Of a stretch of 64,000 nucleotides of DNA, positions 16,268 through 24,203 are shown piece by piece. Position numbers and translations under genes: made by a program. Positions within the stretch are counted from its first letter, which is position 1, and each line of letters begins with the position of its first letter. Source of the DNA: Neobacillus piezotolerans (GTDB lineage: Bacteria; Bacillota; Bacilli; Bacillales; Cytobacillaceae). The stretch lies in the NCBI RefSeq assembly GCF_003362805.1, contig NZ_QNQT01000002.1:186001-250000 (forward strand). The letters run 5' to 3'. The notes below the pieces were generated by a model that ran no database searches, was not told the DNA's origin, and saw only the letters and a list, made by a program, of their open reading frames with translations.

Positions 16268-17341
16268 ATGAAGAAATCGATTCCGCTGCTTGTTGTTCTG
16301 GCCACTTTCATATTAGGTGGATGTTTTCCAGAGAGGAAGGCCGAGCCGGGAAAGAAAGCGCCTGAAGACACGCCGGCTGTTTTGCAGGGGAAGGCTGAAA
16401 TAATTGATGAAAATCTCCAAATCCCTTGGTCTATAGAGAAATCGGGGGAAACTTTCTACATTTCCGAACGGCTCGGTTCCATTGTGAAAATTGAAAACGG
16501 GAAATCAGAGCGGCAAAGGGTCATGCTGAAGGAAAAGCTTTCCGACGCATCCGAAGCGGGGCTGCTTGGTTTTGTCCTTCCGCCTGATTTCCTCTCGAGC
16601 CAAACGGCTTATGCCTACTATACGTATAATGATTCATCAGGCCAGAAAAATCGTGTGGTTGCCCTTTCACATCGAAACGGGGCCTGGTCGGAAGAGAGGA
16701 CGCTGATTGACAACCTGCCAAGCGGGGCGGTCCACCATGGGGGAAGGCTGGAGATTGGCCCGGACGGAAAGCTGTATACTACCGCGGGGGATGCAGCAAA
16801 TCCCGATCTTGCCCAAAGCCTAGAAACTCTCGGGGGAAAAATCCTCCGGATGAACCTTGATGGAAGCGTACCGTCTGATAATCCAATTCCCGGTTCGTAT
16901 ATCTATAGCTACGGGCACCGTAATCCGCAGGGGATTGCCTGGACGGCTGACGGGACGATGTACGCAAGCGAGCATGGGCAGTCCGCCCATGATGAAATAA
17001 ACGAAATTAAGCCCGGCAAAAACTATGGCTGGCCAGCCATTATGGGGACTGAGAAAAAGCAGGGAATGGAAACACCCCTCTTCCAGTCGGGTGAGGAAAC
17101 ATGGGCCCCTTCCGGCATGGCGGCGCGCGGCGATAAACTGTATGTCGCAACATTAAGGGGAAATGCGGTCAGGGAAATCGACCTTGCAGGGAAAAAAACG
17201 CGTGAATTCGTTAATGGACTTGGCCGCATTCGCGATGTGCTCATTGACGGGGACTATCTGTATTTCGTCAGCAACAATACAGATGGACGGGGAACACCGG
17301 ATGATACGGATGATAAACTGTACCGGGTTCGCATGAGGTAA
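16268..17341 (+). CDS. PQQ-type sugar dehydrogenase-like (GSDH family) lipoprotein
   Basis: This 357-residue protein has a lipobox (ILGGC, C19), so it is anchored to the outer face of the membrane. It then forms a six-bladed beta-propeller of the glucose/sorbosone dehydrogenase family. Hallmarks are HHGGRLEIGPDGKLY, GKILRMNLDGSVP, YGHRNPQGIAW and HGQSAHDEINEIKPGKNYGW. Family members oxidise sugars with PQQ, but many Firmicute members have unknown cofactor and substrate. ATG 16268 is preferred over the upstream ORF start because AAGGAG lies nine bases before it. Confidence 0.83.
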   Translation: MKKSIPLLVVLATFILGGCFPERKAEPGKKAPEDTPAVLQGKAEIIDENLQIPWSIEKSGETFYISERLGSIVKIENGKSERQRVMLKEKLSDASEAGLLGFVLPPDFLSSQTAYAYYTYNDSSGQKNRVVALSHRNGAWSEERTLIDNLPSGAVHHGGRLEIGPDGKLYTTAGDAANPDLAQSLETLGGKILRMNLDGSVPSDNPIPGSYIYSYGHRNPQGIAWTADGTMYASEHGQSAHDEINEIKPGKNYGWPAIMGTEKKQGMETPLFQSGEETWAPSGMAARGDKLYVATLRGNAVREIDLAGKKTREFVNGLGRIRDVLIDGDYLYFVSNNTDGRGTPDDTDDKLYRVRMR

Positions 17342-17397
17342 GCGGATGTTTTTGGAAAGAGTGGAGGGTCCCTTTTAACGGAAAAATGATTAAAACC

Positions 17398-17431
17398 AAA
17401 AGAGGCTGCCTTTTAACCGGCAGCCTCTTTT
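17398..17431. terminator. Bidirectional terminator
   Basis: A 13-bp stem AAAAGAGGCTGCC / GGCAGCCTCTTTT between convergent genes serves both the GSDH gene and the TetR-ABC operon. Confidence 0.85.
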
Positions 17432-17432
17432 G

Positions 17433-18083
17433 TCATTTCGTTCCCTTGCCAAGCCCGTTCAGGATGAATTGGATTGTGCGTTCCGTTTCAGCCTCGTCAT
17501 CCCATTCCGATTCCGGGATGATCAGGTATTTGGCGATAAAATAGCCAATGATGGAGGAGGCCGTCAACCGGAGCGCGCTCAGAGGAGGAATGTCAATGAT
17601 CTCCCCCTTCTCCTGATAGTAGACGGCAACTTTCGTAAACCGCTCAAACAGCCTTGTTGCGACATGCTCCTTGAATTGTTCGCGGAGCTCGGGCTGGAAC
17701 GGAATTTCCTGAAGAAGGATGCGGATAATCTGCCCGTTTTTTTCAATGAATTCCCGCCTGTTTTCAATCATCGCCCGAAGGAAATCCTCAAATGTATCGA
17801 AGCGTTTGTTCAGCACCTTATCGAGGTCCCGGATGACGAACGGAGCGACTAACTTCGCCATGACCGGAGCTACGATATTCAACAGCAGATCCTTCTTTGT
17901 TTTGTAATGGCGGAAAATCGTCCCTTCGGCAACGCCCGCCTTTTTGGCAATTTCATTTGTCGAGGTTGCCGCATAACCTTTTTCGGAAAACGACTCAATC
18001 GCGGCAACCAGGATTTTCTTTTGCTTATCGGTTAATTCGTCCTCTTCTAAAAGGAACTCTATAGAAATTTCCTCGCCTGTCAT
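17433..18083 (-). CDS. TetR-family transcriptional regulator
   Basis: This 216-residue regulator has an N-terminal TetR helix-turn-helix (residues 18-64: ILVAAIESFSEKGYAATSTN, then AEGTIFRHYKTK) and a ligand-binding C-terminal domain. ATG 18083 has AAAGGAG seven bases upstream; the TTG two codons earlier is too close to it. It is the last gene of a three-gene operon behind an ABC-2 exporter, 22 bp after the permease. It probably represses its own operon through the palindromes at 19884-19899 and 19937-19958. The ligand is unknown. Confidence 0.9.
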   Translation of the reverse strand: MTGEEISIEFLLEEDELTDKQKKILVAAIESFSEKGYAATSTNEIAKKAGVAEGTIFRHYKTKKDLLLNIVAPVMAKLVAPFVIRDLDKVLNKRFDTFEDFLRAMIENRREFIEKNGQIIRILLQEIPFQPELREQFKEHVATRLFERFTKVAVYYQEKGEIIDIPPLSALRLTASSIIGYFIAKYLIIPESEWDDEAETERTIQFILNGLGKGTK

Positions 18084-18105
18084 GGGCAATCTCCTTTCAG
18101 CATTG

Positions 18106-19134
18106 CTACATCTTTCGGTGTTTTTTTAACGCAGCAACATTCAATATCATAAATAGGATGGATAAACCGAACAAAAGGAATAGGTCCGGATATATTTCCT
18201 TTAATCCATAGCCTCTCACCATCAGGTCGCGCATCGCGTCGGCTGCGTAGTAAAGAGGTGTGAGCGGGCCAATCCAGCTGAGCCACTCGGACATCGTTTC
18301 AAGGTTGAACAAGCCCGAGAAGAAAACCTGCGGCACGATAACGAGCGGAATGAACTGGATGATCTGCATTTCATTATTCGCGAAAGCGGACAGCAGGATC
18401 CCGAGCGTCAGTGCTGTAAAGGAAAGGAGCAGGATCGTCAATAGGACGAGCAGGAACGACCCTTCCATAAGCATATCAAGAATATAGATTCCATACCAGG
18501 TGATGATTGATGCCTGAATGGTTGTGAAAATCCCGAAACCGAGAACATACCCCGCAACAATTTCCCAGCGCCTTAGCGGGCTTGCCAGCAGCCTTTCAAG
18601 CGTTCCGCTCGTCCGTTCCCGCAGGAAGGATACACCCGCGATTAAAAAGACAAAGAAGAATGCGAAATAGGCGAGAAGGACGGGGCCGAAGAAATCAAAT
18701 TGGCTCATTGTCGCCGAGCCGTGCAAATAGTCGACATCTAGTTGTTGTATATTCGAGTTGGGGAGAACGGGCTTAAATGCCTTTTGGGCCCAAAGCATGA
18801 ATGCGCGGTTCGCGGTTGGATCGCTGCCTTCAAGCTTAATTTCAGGCTTCTGCCCTTTAAGGGACAGGTATCCATCCAGCTTGCCGTCTTTCAATGCTTT
18901 TCCCGCGGCTTCGGTGGAGGAGTAGTCCTTTATTTTGGCATCATCAAGATCCATTTGTTCCATTAGCTGCTCCGGAAAACCAACGAGCCCAACCTTCGGG
19001 ATATAATCCCTGCCGTTAAAGACGAGATTCAGCATTGTCAGGATCAGGATCGGGGCAAGGATCATGAGCGCCATCGTCCGCTTGTCGCGCAAAAACTGCC
19101 TTAATATCCTGATTACGAGTGCCTTGATTCGCAT
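18106..19134 (-). CDS. ABC-2 type transporter permease
   Basis: This 342-residue integral membrane subunit has an N-terminal helix (about 20-40), a soluble extracytoplasmic region to about 170, and five further helices. ERTSGTLERLLASPLRRWEI is the usual coupling motif of the ABC2_membrane_3 group. Such permeases export drugs, antibiotics or lipids. The start codon overlaps the stop of the ATPase gene by one base, so the two are translationally coupled. Substrate cannot be read from sequence; TetR control fits an inducible exporter. Confidence 0.9.
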   Translation of the reverse strand: MRIKALVIRILRQFLRDKRTMALMILAPILILTMLNLVFNGRDYIPKVGLVGFPEQLMEQMDLDDAKIKDYSSTEAAGKALKDGKLDGYLSLKGQKPEIKLEGSDPTANRAFMLWAQKAFKPVLPNSNIQQLDVDYLHGSATMSQFDFFGPVLLAYFAFFFVFLIAGVSFLRERTSGTLERLLASPLRRWEIVAGYVLGFGIFTTIQASIITWYGIYILDMLMEGSFLLVLLTILLLSFTALTLGILLSAFANNEMQIIQFIPLVIVPQVFFSGLFNLETMSEWLSWIGPLTPLYYAADAMRDLMVRGYGLKEIYPDLFLLFGLSILFMILNVAALKKHRKM

Positions 19135-19859
19135 TATAACGCACCTCCATAAACGAGGAATGCCTGCTCGATTGTATCGGAACCAGTGTTATTTTTTAAC
19201 TCTTTTGGCGTTCCAACGGCTATCAGTTTCCCGTCGCGAATCATGCCGAGTCTGTCGCACTTCTCCGCCTCGTCCATTACATGTGTTGTCACGATGATAG
19301 CTGTGCCCTTTTCCTTCAGGTGGTAAAACCGCTCCCAAATGGATTTCCGTAATACAGGGTCGATCCCTACTGTCGGCTCGTCCAGGATCAGCAGTTCCGG
19401 TTCATGGAGTAAAGCTGCCGCGAGAGAAAGACGCCGTTTCATGCCTCCGGAATAGTTGGACACAAGCTTGTTCAAGTCACCGCTCAATTGCACAATTTCC
19501 ATTACTTCGGTTATTCGCTGCTTCAGCCTTTTCCCTTTCAATCCATAGAGCGCGCCAAAAAACTCAAGATTGTCTTTTGCCGATAACTCCAGGTAGAGGG
19601 CGTCGGCCTGGGACATGTACCCGGCTTTTTCAACTAGCTTAAGTGAGGGCATTTTTTCATTGAACAGCCAGTTCTCCCCTTCTGTCGGGATTTCAAGGCC
19701 GACCAGCTGCCGGACAATGGTTGTCTTCCCCGCGCCGGAGGGACCGAGCAGGCCGAAAATTTCACCTCGATAAATATCCAGATTAATAGAGTCCAGAACC
19801 TTCTGTTTACCAAAAGACTTTGAAATGTTTTTAATTGAAACGATGGAGCTGTTTCCCAT
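19134..19859 (-). CDS. ABC transporter ATP-binding protein
   Basis: This 241-residue ATPase has Walker A GPSGAGKTT, signature YSGGMKRRLSLA, Walker B LLILDEPTVGID and H-loop VTTHVMDEAEKC. It powers the adjoining ABC-2 permease at the inner face of the membrane. I moved the start to ATG 19859, which has an AAAGGTGG site. The longer reading would place the proximal operator palindrome inside the coding sequence. It is the first gene of the ATPase-permease-TetR operon. Confidence 0.92.
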   Translation of the reverse strand: MGNSSIVSIKNISKSFGKQKVLDSINLDIYRGEIFGLLGPSGAGKTTIVRQLVGLEIPTEGENWLFNEKMPSLKLVEKAGYMSQADALYLELSAKDNLEFFGALYGLKGKRLKQRITEVMEIVQLSGDLNKLVSNYSGGMKRRLSLAAALLHEPELLILDEPTVGIDPVLRKSIWERFYHLKEKGTAIIVTTHVMDEAEKCDRLGMIRDGKLIAVGTPKELKNNTGSDTIEQAFLVYGGAL

Positions 19860-19883
19860 AACAATCCACCTTTCTTTATTGGA

Positions 19884-19899
19884 GTGAGTAATCACTCAT
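19884..19899 (-). promoter_or_regulatory. Operator palindrome O1 of the ABC-TetR operon
   Basis: GTGAGTAATCACTCAT has inverted arms TGAGT/ACTCA around AATC and lies just downstream of the predicted transcription start. It matches the core of O2, 56 bp away centre to centre. Confidence 0.65.
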
Positions 19900-19910
19900 T
19901 TTCTGATTTT

Positions 19911-19939
19911 ATTTTATGCTAACAGGCTGGAAAAGTAAA
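19911..19939 (-). promoter_or_regulatory. Promoter of the ABC-TetR operon
   Basis: On the minus strand TTTACT, a 17-bp spacer and TAAAAT form a sigma-A type promoter. O2 overlaps its -35 element and O1 lies after its start point. Confidence 0.55.
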
Positions 19940-19958
19940 GTGAGTAATCACTCACTTT
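19937..19958 (-). promoter_or_regulatory. Operator palindrome O2 of the ABC-TetR operon
   Basis: AAAGTGAGT-AATC-ACTCACTTT has perfect 9-bp arms and overlaps the -35 region. It is a probable binding site for the TetR regulator encoded last in the operon. Confidence 0.7.
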
Positions 19959-20070
19959 TTAAAAATAAATTTCGACAATAGGTTTGGGGACTTTTCCCCC
20001 GCGGTTAGTGAACTTTTAAGAAAACAATATATAATAGTAAAAAGAGAAGTATATAGTGAGGTGCAAAGAA

Positions 20071-20523
20071 GTGGCGGACTTTCAATCAAGTGTCATCATC
20101 CATAAACCGGTCAGCGAGGTTTTCAGGTTTGTCAGCAGTATGGACTACATGCCGGAAATCATGCCGAATATAGTCAAAATTGATAAGCCGGGCCCCGGCC
20201 CTTTGAAGCCGGGTGATAAAGTAGTCGAAACGCGCCTGATCAGGGGCCGTGAAACAAAAAATGAACTCGAAATCTTGGAATATGAAGAAAATAAATTGTT
20301 TTCGTACCGAAGCAATGTGAACGGGCTTGAATCGACCTACCAGTATAGCTTTGATGAAATAGAAGAAGGAACGAATGCCCATTTCAAAGCCGATATTAAA
20401 ACAAGCGGCATCGTCATGGCCCTGACAAAGCGGTTCATTGTCAACATGCTCAAGAGAGAAGACGGCAACCAGATGAAGTACTTGAAGGATGCACTGGAAG
20501 GAAATGAACCAGCTTCCAAATAA
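20071..20523 (+). CDS. SRPBCC (START-like) family protein
   Basis: This 150-residue protein has the SRPBCC ligand-binding fold: an opening strand FQSSVIIHKPVSEVFRFVS, a proline-rich turn, and a C-terminal helix (MALTKRFIVNMLKREDGNQM). Proteins of this class bind hydrophobic ligands or act as cyclases or dehydrases. No catalytic residue is diagnostic here. GTG 20071 is chosen because GTGAGGTG lies seven bases upstream; GTG 20056 is part of that site. A TATAAT at 20030-20035 may be its -10. It stands alone and divergently from the ABC operon. Confidence 0.78.
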   Translation: MADFQSSVIIHKPVSEVFRFVSSMDYMPEIMPNIVKIDKPGPGPLKPGDKVVETRLIRGRETKNELEILEYEENKLFSYRSNVNGLESTYQYSFDEIEEGTNAHFKADIKTSGIVMALTKRFIVNMLKREDGNQMKYLKDALEGNEPASK

Positions 20524-20596
20524 GGACAGATGTTCTGAAGACCGTTTCGGGAGGTTTTTGAAGCTGAAACGGTCCATACCATCCAAACGAGGGGTG

Positions 20597-20635
20597 AAAA
20601 ACACCCGGTGGCAACCGCCAGCCGGGTGTTTTTAT
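20597..20635. terminator. Bidirectional terminator
   Basis: AAAAACACCCGG / CCGGGTGTTTTT with an inner TGG/CCA pairing lies between the convergent SRPBCC and bshB2 genes. Confidence 0.85.
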
Positions 20636-20675
20636 CTAATCCGTTGGTGAACCCCAAAAATCCCGTTAAACCGGG

Positions 20676-21341
20676 TTAAAATTGATATGTCCAAAACCGT
20701 TCCACGTTGACCCAAACCATCGTTTGCGGGTCCTGTTTCTTCAATTTCTCTTCCATATCCTTCGCCATCAGCTGTGTCTGGGAACGGTGGGCTTTGATTG
20801 CCTGAAGCTTTATGTCTCCAACCGGAGTGATGTCATGGACAACGTCGGCTTCCCCGAGTTCCTCGACGCAGTTTTTCGCGAATGCGACACAGTGGAGCTT
20901 CGGCCTTTTTTCCGGAGCGATTCCACTGACTGCGCGCACCACTGCCCTTCCAGTCGCCTCATGGTCGGGATGGACAGAGTAGCCTGGGTAAAATGTAATA
21001 ATCAGCGAAGGGTCAACCTCTTCGATTATGGATGAAATCTCGGCGGCAAGCTTTCCTTCATCCTCGAATTCAACCGTTTTGTCCCTGTAGCCAAGCATGC
21101 GCAAATCCTTAATTCCAAGCACTTTGGCAGCTTCCTGAAGTTCTCCCCTGCGGATCAGCGGTAGTGATTCCCTTGTCGCAAAAGGAGGGTTCCCCATATT
21201 CCTTCCCATTTCCCCAAGAGTCAGGCATGCATAGGTAACGGGTGTCCCGTTCTTTGTGTGCGTGGCGATTGTCCCCGATACCCCAAATGCCTCATCATCC
21301 GGATGTGGAAAGACTACGAGCACATGGCGTTCCTTTTCCAT
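20676..21341 (-). CDS. bshB2: Bacillithiol biosynthesis deacetylase BshB2
   Basis: This 221-residue PIG-L/LmbE-fold zinc hydrolase has the metal motif HPDDE (VVFPHPDDEAFG, about residues 12-16) and HPDHEATGRAV near 127. It removes the acetyl group from GlcNAc-malate in bacillithiol synthesis. Start ATG 21341 has AAAGGAG upstream. The partner gene yojF lies 37 bp upstream in the same direction, the arrangement known from B. subtilis yojF-yojG, which supports BshB2 rather than another LmbE protein. Confidence 0.9.
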   Translation of the reverse strand: MEKERHVLVVFPHPDDEAFGVSGTIATHTKNGTPVTYACLTLGEMGRNMGNPPFATRESLPLIRRGELQEAAKVLGIKDLRMLGYRDKTVEFEDEGKLAAEISSIIEEVDPSLIITFYPGYSVHPDHEATGRAVVRAVSGIAPEKRPKLHCVAFAKNCVEELGEADVVHDITPVGDIKLQAIKAHRSQTQLMAKDMEEKLKKQDPQTMVWVNVERFWTYQF

Positions 21342-21378
21342 ATACAAATCTCCTTTAGGATTATTCTTCATGATGCCC

Positions 21379-21726
21379 TTATTCAAACGGCGTAGGGCTT
21401 AATTGGAGGGCAACCGCGAGTTTTCCGCTGTAATCGTGCCCCGCCATCAACAGGCGGCCTTTTTCATCTACCTCGTAATGGGTAATCCCTTCCGCGTATA
21501 CCCAGCCAAGGGGTATTTTCAGCCCTACACGGTACGGTCCGGTGCCTGTGATTTTGCCGAGTTCGTACGTGACCTTGGCGTTCCGGATATGGGCCCCCGA
21601 TGAAAAGAATGACTGGTCAAAATGGGAAGCATAGGCTCCATTTGTGGTTTCCAAATGGATGTAAACCTCTTGTCCGCAAAACTTGTCGATTGCGGATTGG
21701 ACCTCGGCCATGATGACTGGTTCCAT
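21379..21726 (-). CDS. yojF: YojF family protein (DUF1806)
   Basis: This 115-residue soluble protein of the DUF1806 family is conserved next to bshB2 in bacilli. Motifs visible include VYIHLETTNGAYASH and YRVGLKIPLGWVYAEGIT. There is no known catalytic activity; conservation of the pair suggests a link to bacillithiol metabolism. Start ATG 21726 follows GGGAAGGGG, so the nine upstream residues of the longer frame are unlikely. Confidence 0.85.
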   Translation of the reverse strand: MEPVIMAEVQSAIDKFCGQEVYIHLETTNGAYASHFDQSFFSSGAHIRNAKVTYELGKITGTGPYRVGLKIPLGWVYAEGITHYEVDEKGRLLMAGHDYSGKLAVALQLSPTPFE

Positions 21727-21847
21727 ATAAATTCCCCTTCCCTGCAGATTCAACTGCTACTTCTGTAAAGCCCTTTAATCCTTTTATCATACTAAAAACT
21801 GGATTGGAATGCGAAAGCAATGCACTTGGCTAATTGTCCCGTAAAAC

Positions 21848-21882
21848 AACAGCGGGCCGGAAGCAATCCCGGCCCGCTGTTT
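21848..21882 (-). terminator. Terminator of pdxK
   Basis: A 13-bp stem AACAGCGGGCCGG / CCGGCCCGCTGTT. On the minus strand it is followed by GTTTTAC. Confidence 0.75.
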
Positions 21883-21970
21883 AAAGCTTTGGAGCCAGAC
21901 TCATGGCCAGGCGCCGCAAGAATGGGACGCAATTTTCTAATCTTGTCCCGGATCTTTCAGATTTATTTCT

Positions 21971-22786
21971 TTATGCGTTTTTATGAAGGTTTCGGTAGGC
22001 ACCCTGCCAGGTCGGCCCTACATATTCGTTTAGCTTGAAGCCGTGTTTAATGGCTTCTGTAATGAAGGCCTTTGCTGTATCGATTGCCTGCTCCGCTTCC
22101 TGCCCTTTCGCAAGTCCAGCTGCAATCGCAGCGGAGTATGTGCAACCCGCCCCGTGGGTATAGGTTGTTTCAATTTTTTCAGTTTCATACAATTTGTAGT
22201 TTTTGCCGTCGAACAGCAAATCCACAGCTTTGCCTTCATGGTCAAACTTGCTGCCGCCCTTGATGATGACATATTTGGCGCCCTGTTCATGGATGATGGC
22301 TGCCGCCTGCTTCATTTGGTCCATGTTCCTGATTGGGCCTGTCTTGGCAAGCTGGCCCGCTTCGAAGAGATTCGGAGTGACCACAGTCGCCCGCGGAACA
22401 AGCAGTTCGCGCATTGCATCAGTTGTTTCAGGATTCAGAACCTCATCCTCGCCCTTGCAAACCATGACCGGGTCGATGACAACTTTACCGAGTTTATTCT
22501 CATCAATAACTTTAGCGGCGAGTTCGATGATTTCCACCGTTCCGAGCATTCCAGTCTTCATTGCATCAATCCCAACGGAAAGGATTGTTTCCAGTTGTGT
22601 CTTCAGCGTTTCGACAGGCAGCGGATGGACTTCATGGTGCCACCCCTCGGGTTTCATAGTGACAATCGTTGTCAACGCGGTCATCCCGTATACTCCAAGC
22701 TCCTGGAACGTTTTCAGGTCGGCCTGAATGCCAGCTCCGCCGCTTGTATCTGAACCTGCAATCGTCATAACTTTTTTAATCGACAT
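21971..22786 (-). CDS. pdxK: Pyridoxine kinase / HMP kinase of the ThiD family
   Basis: This 271-residue ribokinase-fold kinase opens TIAGSDTSGGAGIQADLKTF and has the substrate and anion-hole segment THGAGCTYSAAIAAGLAKG, where the GAGC Cys-type site is characteristic of PdxK-like ThiD proteins. It phosphorylates pyridoxine, pyridoxal or HMP with ATP. Length equals that of B. subtilis PdxK (YwdB) after moving the start to ATG 22786, which has AAGGAGG upstream. Annotation pipelines may name it ThiD. It marks the left border of the formate dehydrogenase island. Confidence 0.88.
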   Translation of the reverse strand: MSIKKVMTIAGSDTSGGAGIQADLKTFQELGVYGMTALTTIVTMKPEGWHHEVHPLPVETLKTQLETILSVGIDAMKTGMLGTVEIIELAAKVIDENKLGKVVIDPVMVCKGEDEVLNPETTDAMRELLVPRATVVTPNLFEAGQLAKTGPIRNMDQMKQAAAIIHEQGAKYVIIKGGSKFDHEGKAVDLLFDGKNYKLYETEKIETTYTHGAGCTYSAAIAAGLAKGQEAEQAIDTAKAFITEAIKHGFKLNEYVGPTWQGAYRNLHKNA

Positions 22787-23349
22787 GCTGTTGCCTCCTT
22801 CTGCTTGGATGAAAAATGGGTTGTCCACTCTCATCCCAATCCAATATCATCTGATTTAATATAATTCATTCCTAATTTTACTCATGAAGATGCACGTTTG
22901 TAAAGGAAACGGAACCCTTCTTTTCGGGAGGCGAAATTTGTTACGGTTTTATGACTTTGGGAGCTGCCGTGATAATTATTACTGCAAAAGCCCTCCTGCG
23001 GCATTAATCTAATAGAAAGAAGAAGGTTTACAGAGTAGCAATAGTTGAAACCGCTCTCATGAAAAGTAGTGTTTTATACATTAACACGATGTATAACTAT
23101 GCGATTCACAAATTCTACAAATAAAAGACACAAATATGCAAACGAACTGTCAAATCTTAGCCACCATATTTCATGATTTTCCTATAAATTTTATTAGGTA
23201 ACGTGTAAATTTCCTTTACTATCAGGGGATTGCAGCACAAAGGCATCCGGAAACGGGTTAGTGATGTTCATCACTGCTTGAACAGATTTCCATTTTTACA
23301 ATTAAAATAGCGAGTTATTCTTGCCAGAACATGTGAGGGAGGAAAGGCA
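22787..23349. other. Intergenic region at the left edge of the formate dehydrogenase island
   Basis: This 563 bp region lies between divergent pdxK and fdhD. The right end carries the FNR-like palindrome and promoter described separately. The middle has several short GC-rich complementary segments near 22920-23010 (TGCCG / CGGCA), but I could not fit them to a molybdenum cofactor riboswitch. No ORF with a ribosome site is visible. Confidence 0.5.
23260..23302 (+). promoter_or_regulatory. FNR-like operator and candidate promoter of the fdh operon
   Basis: AGTGATGTTCATCACT (23260-23275) is a GTGA-N6-TCAC palindrome matching the CRP/FNR core TGTGA-N6-TCACA except at the outermost bases. TACAAT at 23297-23302 would place its centre at -41.5, the class II activator position. 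This predicts anaerobic induction of fdhD and the genes downstream. Confidence 0.55.
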
Positions 23350-24156
23350 ATGAACAGGAAAAGCTGTCCCGATGAGTACCCTATTAATCTTTCGGTCAAC
23401 GGCTATGAAATTGCCGTTTTCCAGCTGACGAAATCCGATTTGGAGGACTGGGCATACGGTTATCTTTTTTCCGAAGGGATGATCGAGTCTGCCGATGACA
23501 TAGAGGAAGTTGCTTTCCATGAAGGGACTGCGACCCTCCAGGTAACGCTTGCCAATCCGTTTGACGGGGAGAAATTGTTCTCCAAGAAAAAGCATTATAC
23601 CGCCGGTTGCGGGCGGGGGGTAACGTTTTTTTCGATGACGGATGTAAAACAGTTTGAAAAGATCCGTTCGAACCAGAGGTATCCATTAAGCTATTTGCTT
23701 AAAAAACGGGCGGAATTCGCCCAATGCTCGACGCTTTATTTGGAAACGGGAGGCATGCATGGCGCCTGCATCATTGATGCGGAAGGCCTCATGACTGTCC
23801 GTGAAGATATCGGCCGCCATAACGCGGTCGACAAGATTATAGGTTTTTGCGTCAGGAACCGCCTCAATCCAGAGAAGCTTATTCTTCTGACAACAGGAAG
23901 GGTTTCCTATGAAATGCTCTCAAAGGCAGCAAAATTTGGCTTTGCCGTCATAGGTTCAAGGACTGCCGCAACGAAGCAGGCTGTCCAGTTAGCCAAATAT
24001 TTAAATATAGAGGTTGTTGGCTATTTAAGGGGGAAAATGGCCGTCATTTATACCTCGGCAGGAAGGGTCCATAGCGACCTAAGGGAGACTGCGGCTGCAG
24101 AAGTTTATGGGGAGGAGGGAATTGGAGGGGCTGTTCACCAGCTTGCTCTGGATTAA
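23350..24156 (+). CDS. fdhD: Formate dehydrogenase accessory sulfurtransferase FdhD
   Basis: FdhD transfers sulfur from a cysteine desulfurase to the bis-MGD molybdenum cofactor before its insertion into formate dehydrogenase. This 268-residue protein shows the cysteine-containing loop (HYTAGCGRGVTFF, about residues 88-100) and the conserved REDIGRHNAVDKIIG (about 152-166). The tail LTTGRVSYEMLSKAAKFG is also typical. The RBS GGGAGGAAAGG precedes ATG 23350. It is the first gene of the island, 47 bp before the catalytic subunit. Confidence 0.93.
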   Translation: MNRKSCPDEYPINLSVNGYEIAVFQLTKSDLEDWAYGYLFSEGMIESADDIEEVAFHEGTATLQVTLANPFDGEKLFSKKKHYTAGCGRGVTFFSMTDVKQFEKIRSNQRYPLSYLLKKRAEFAQCSTLYLETGGMHGACIIDAEGLMTVREDIGRHNAVDKIIGFCVRNRLNPEKLILLTTGRVSYEMLSKAAKFGFAVIGSRTAATKQAVQLAKYLNIEVVGYLRGKMAVIYTSAGRVHSDLRETAAAEVYGEEGIGGAVHQLALD

Positions 24157-24203
24157 GGGAGAAAAGGGATGCTCTAGGTTAATTAAGGGAAGGAGACACA
24201 GAA

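Noticed and set aside
22890-23010. Possible molybdenum cofactor riboswitch before fdhD
   Set aside because: Some GC-rich complementary pieces exist but I could not match the conserved core; a covariance model search for the Moco motif would decide.
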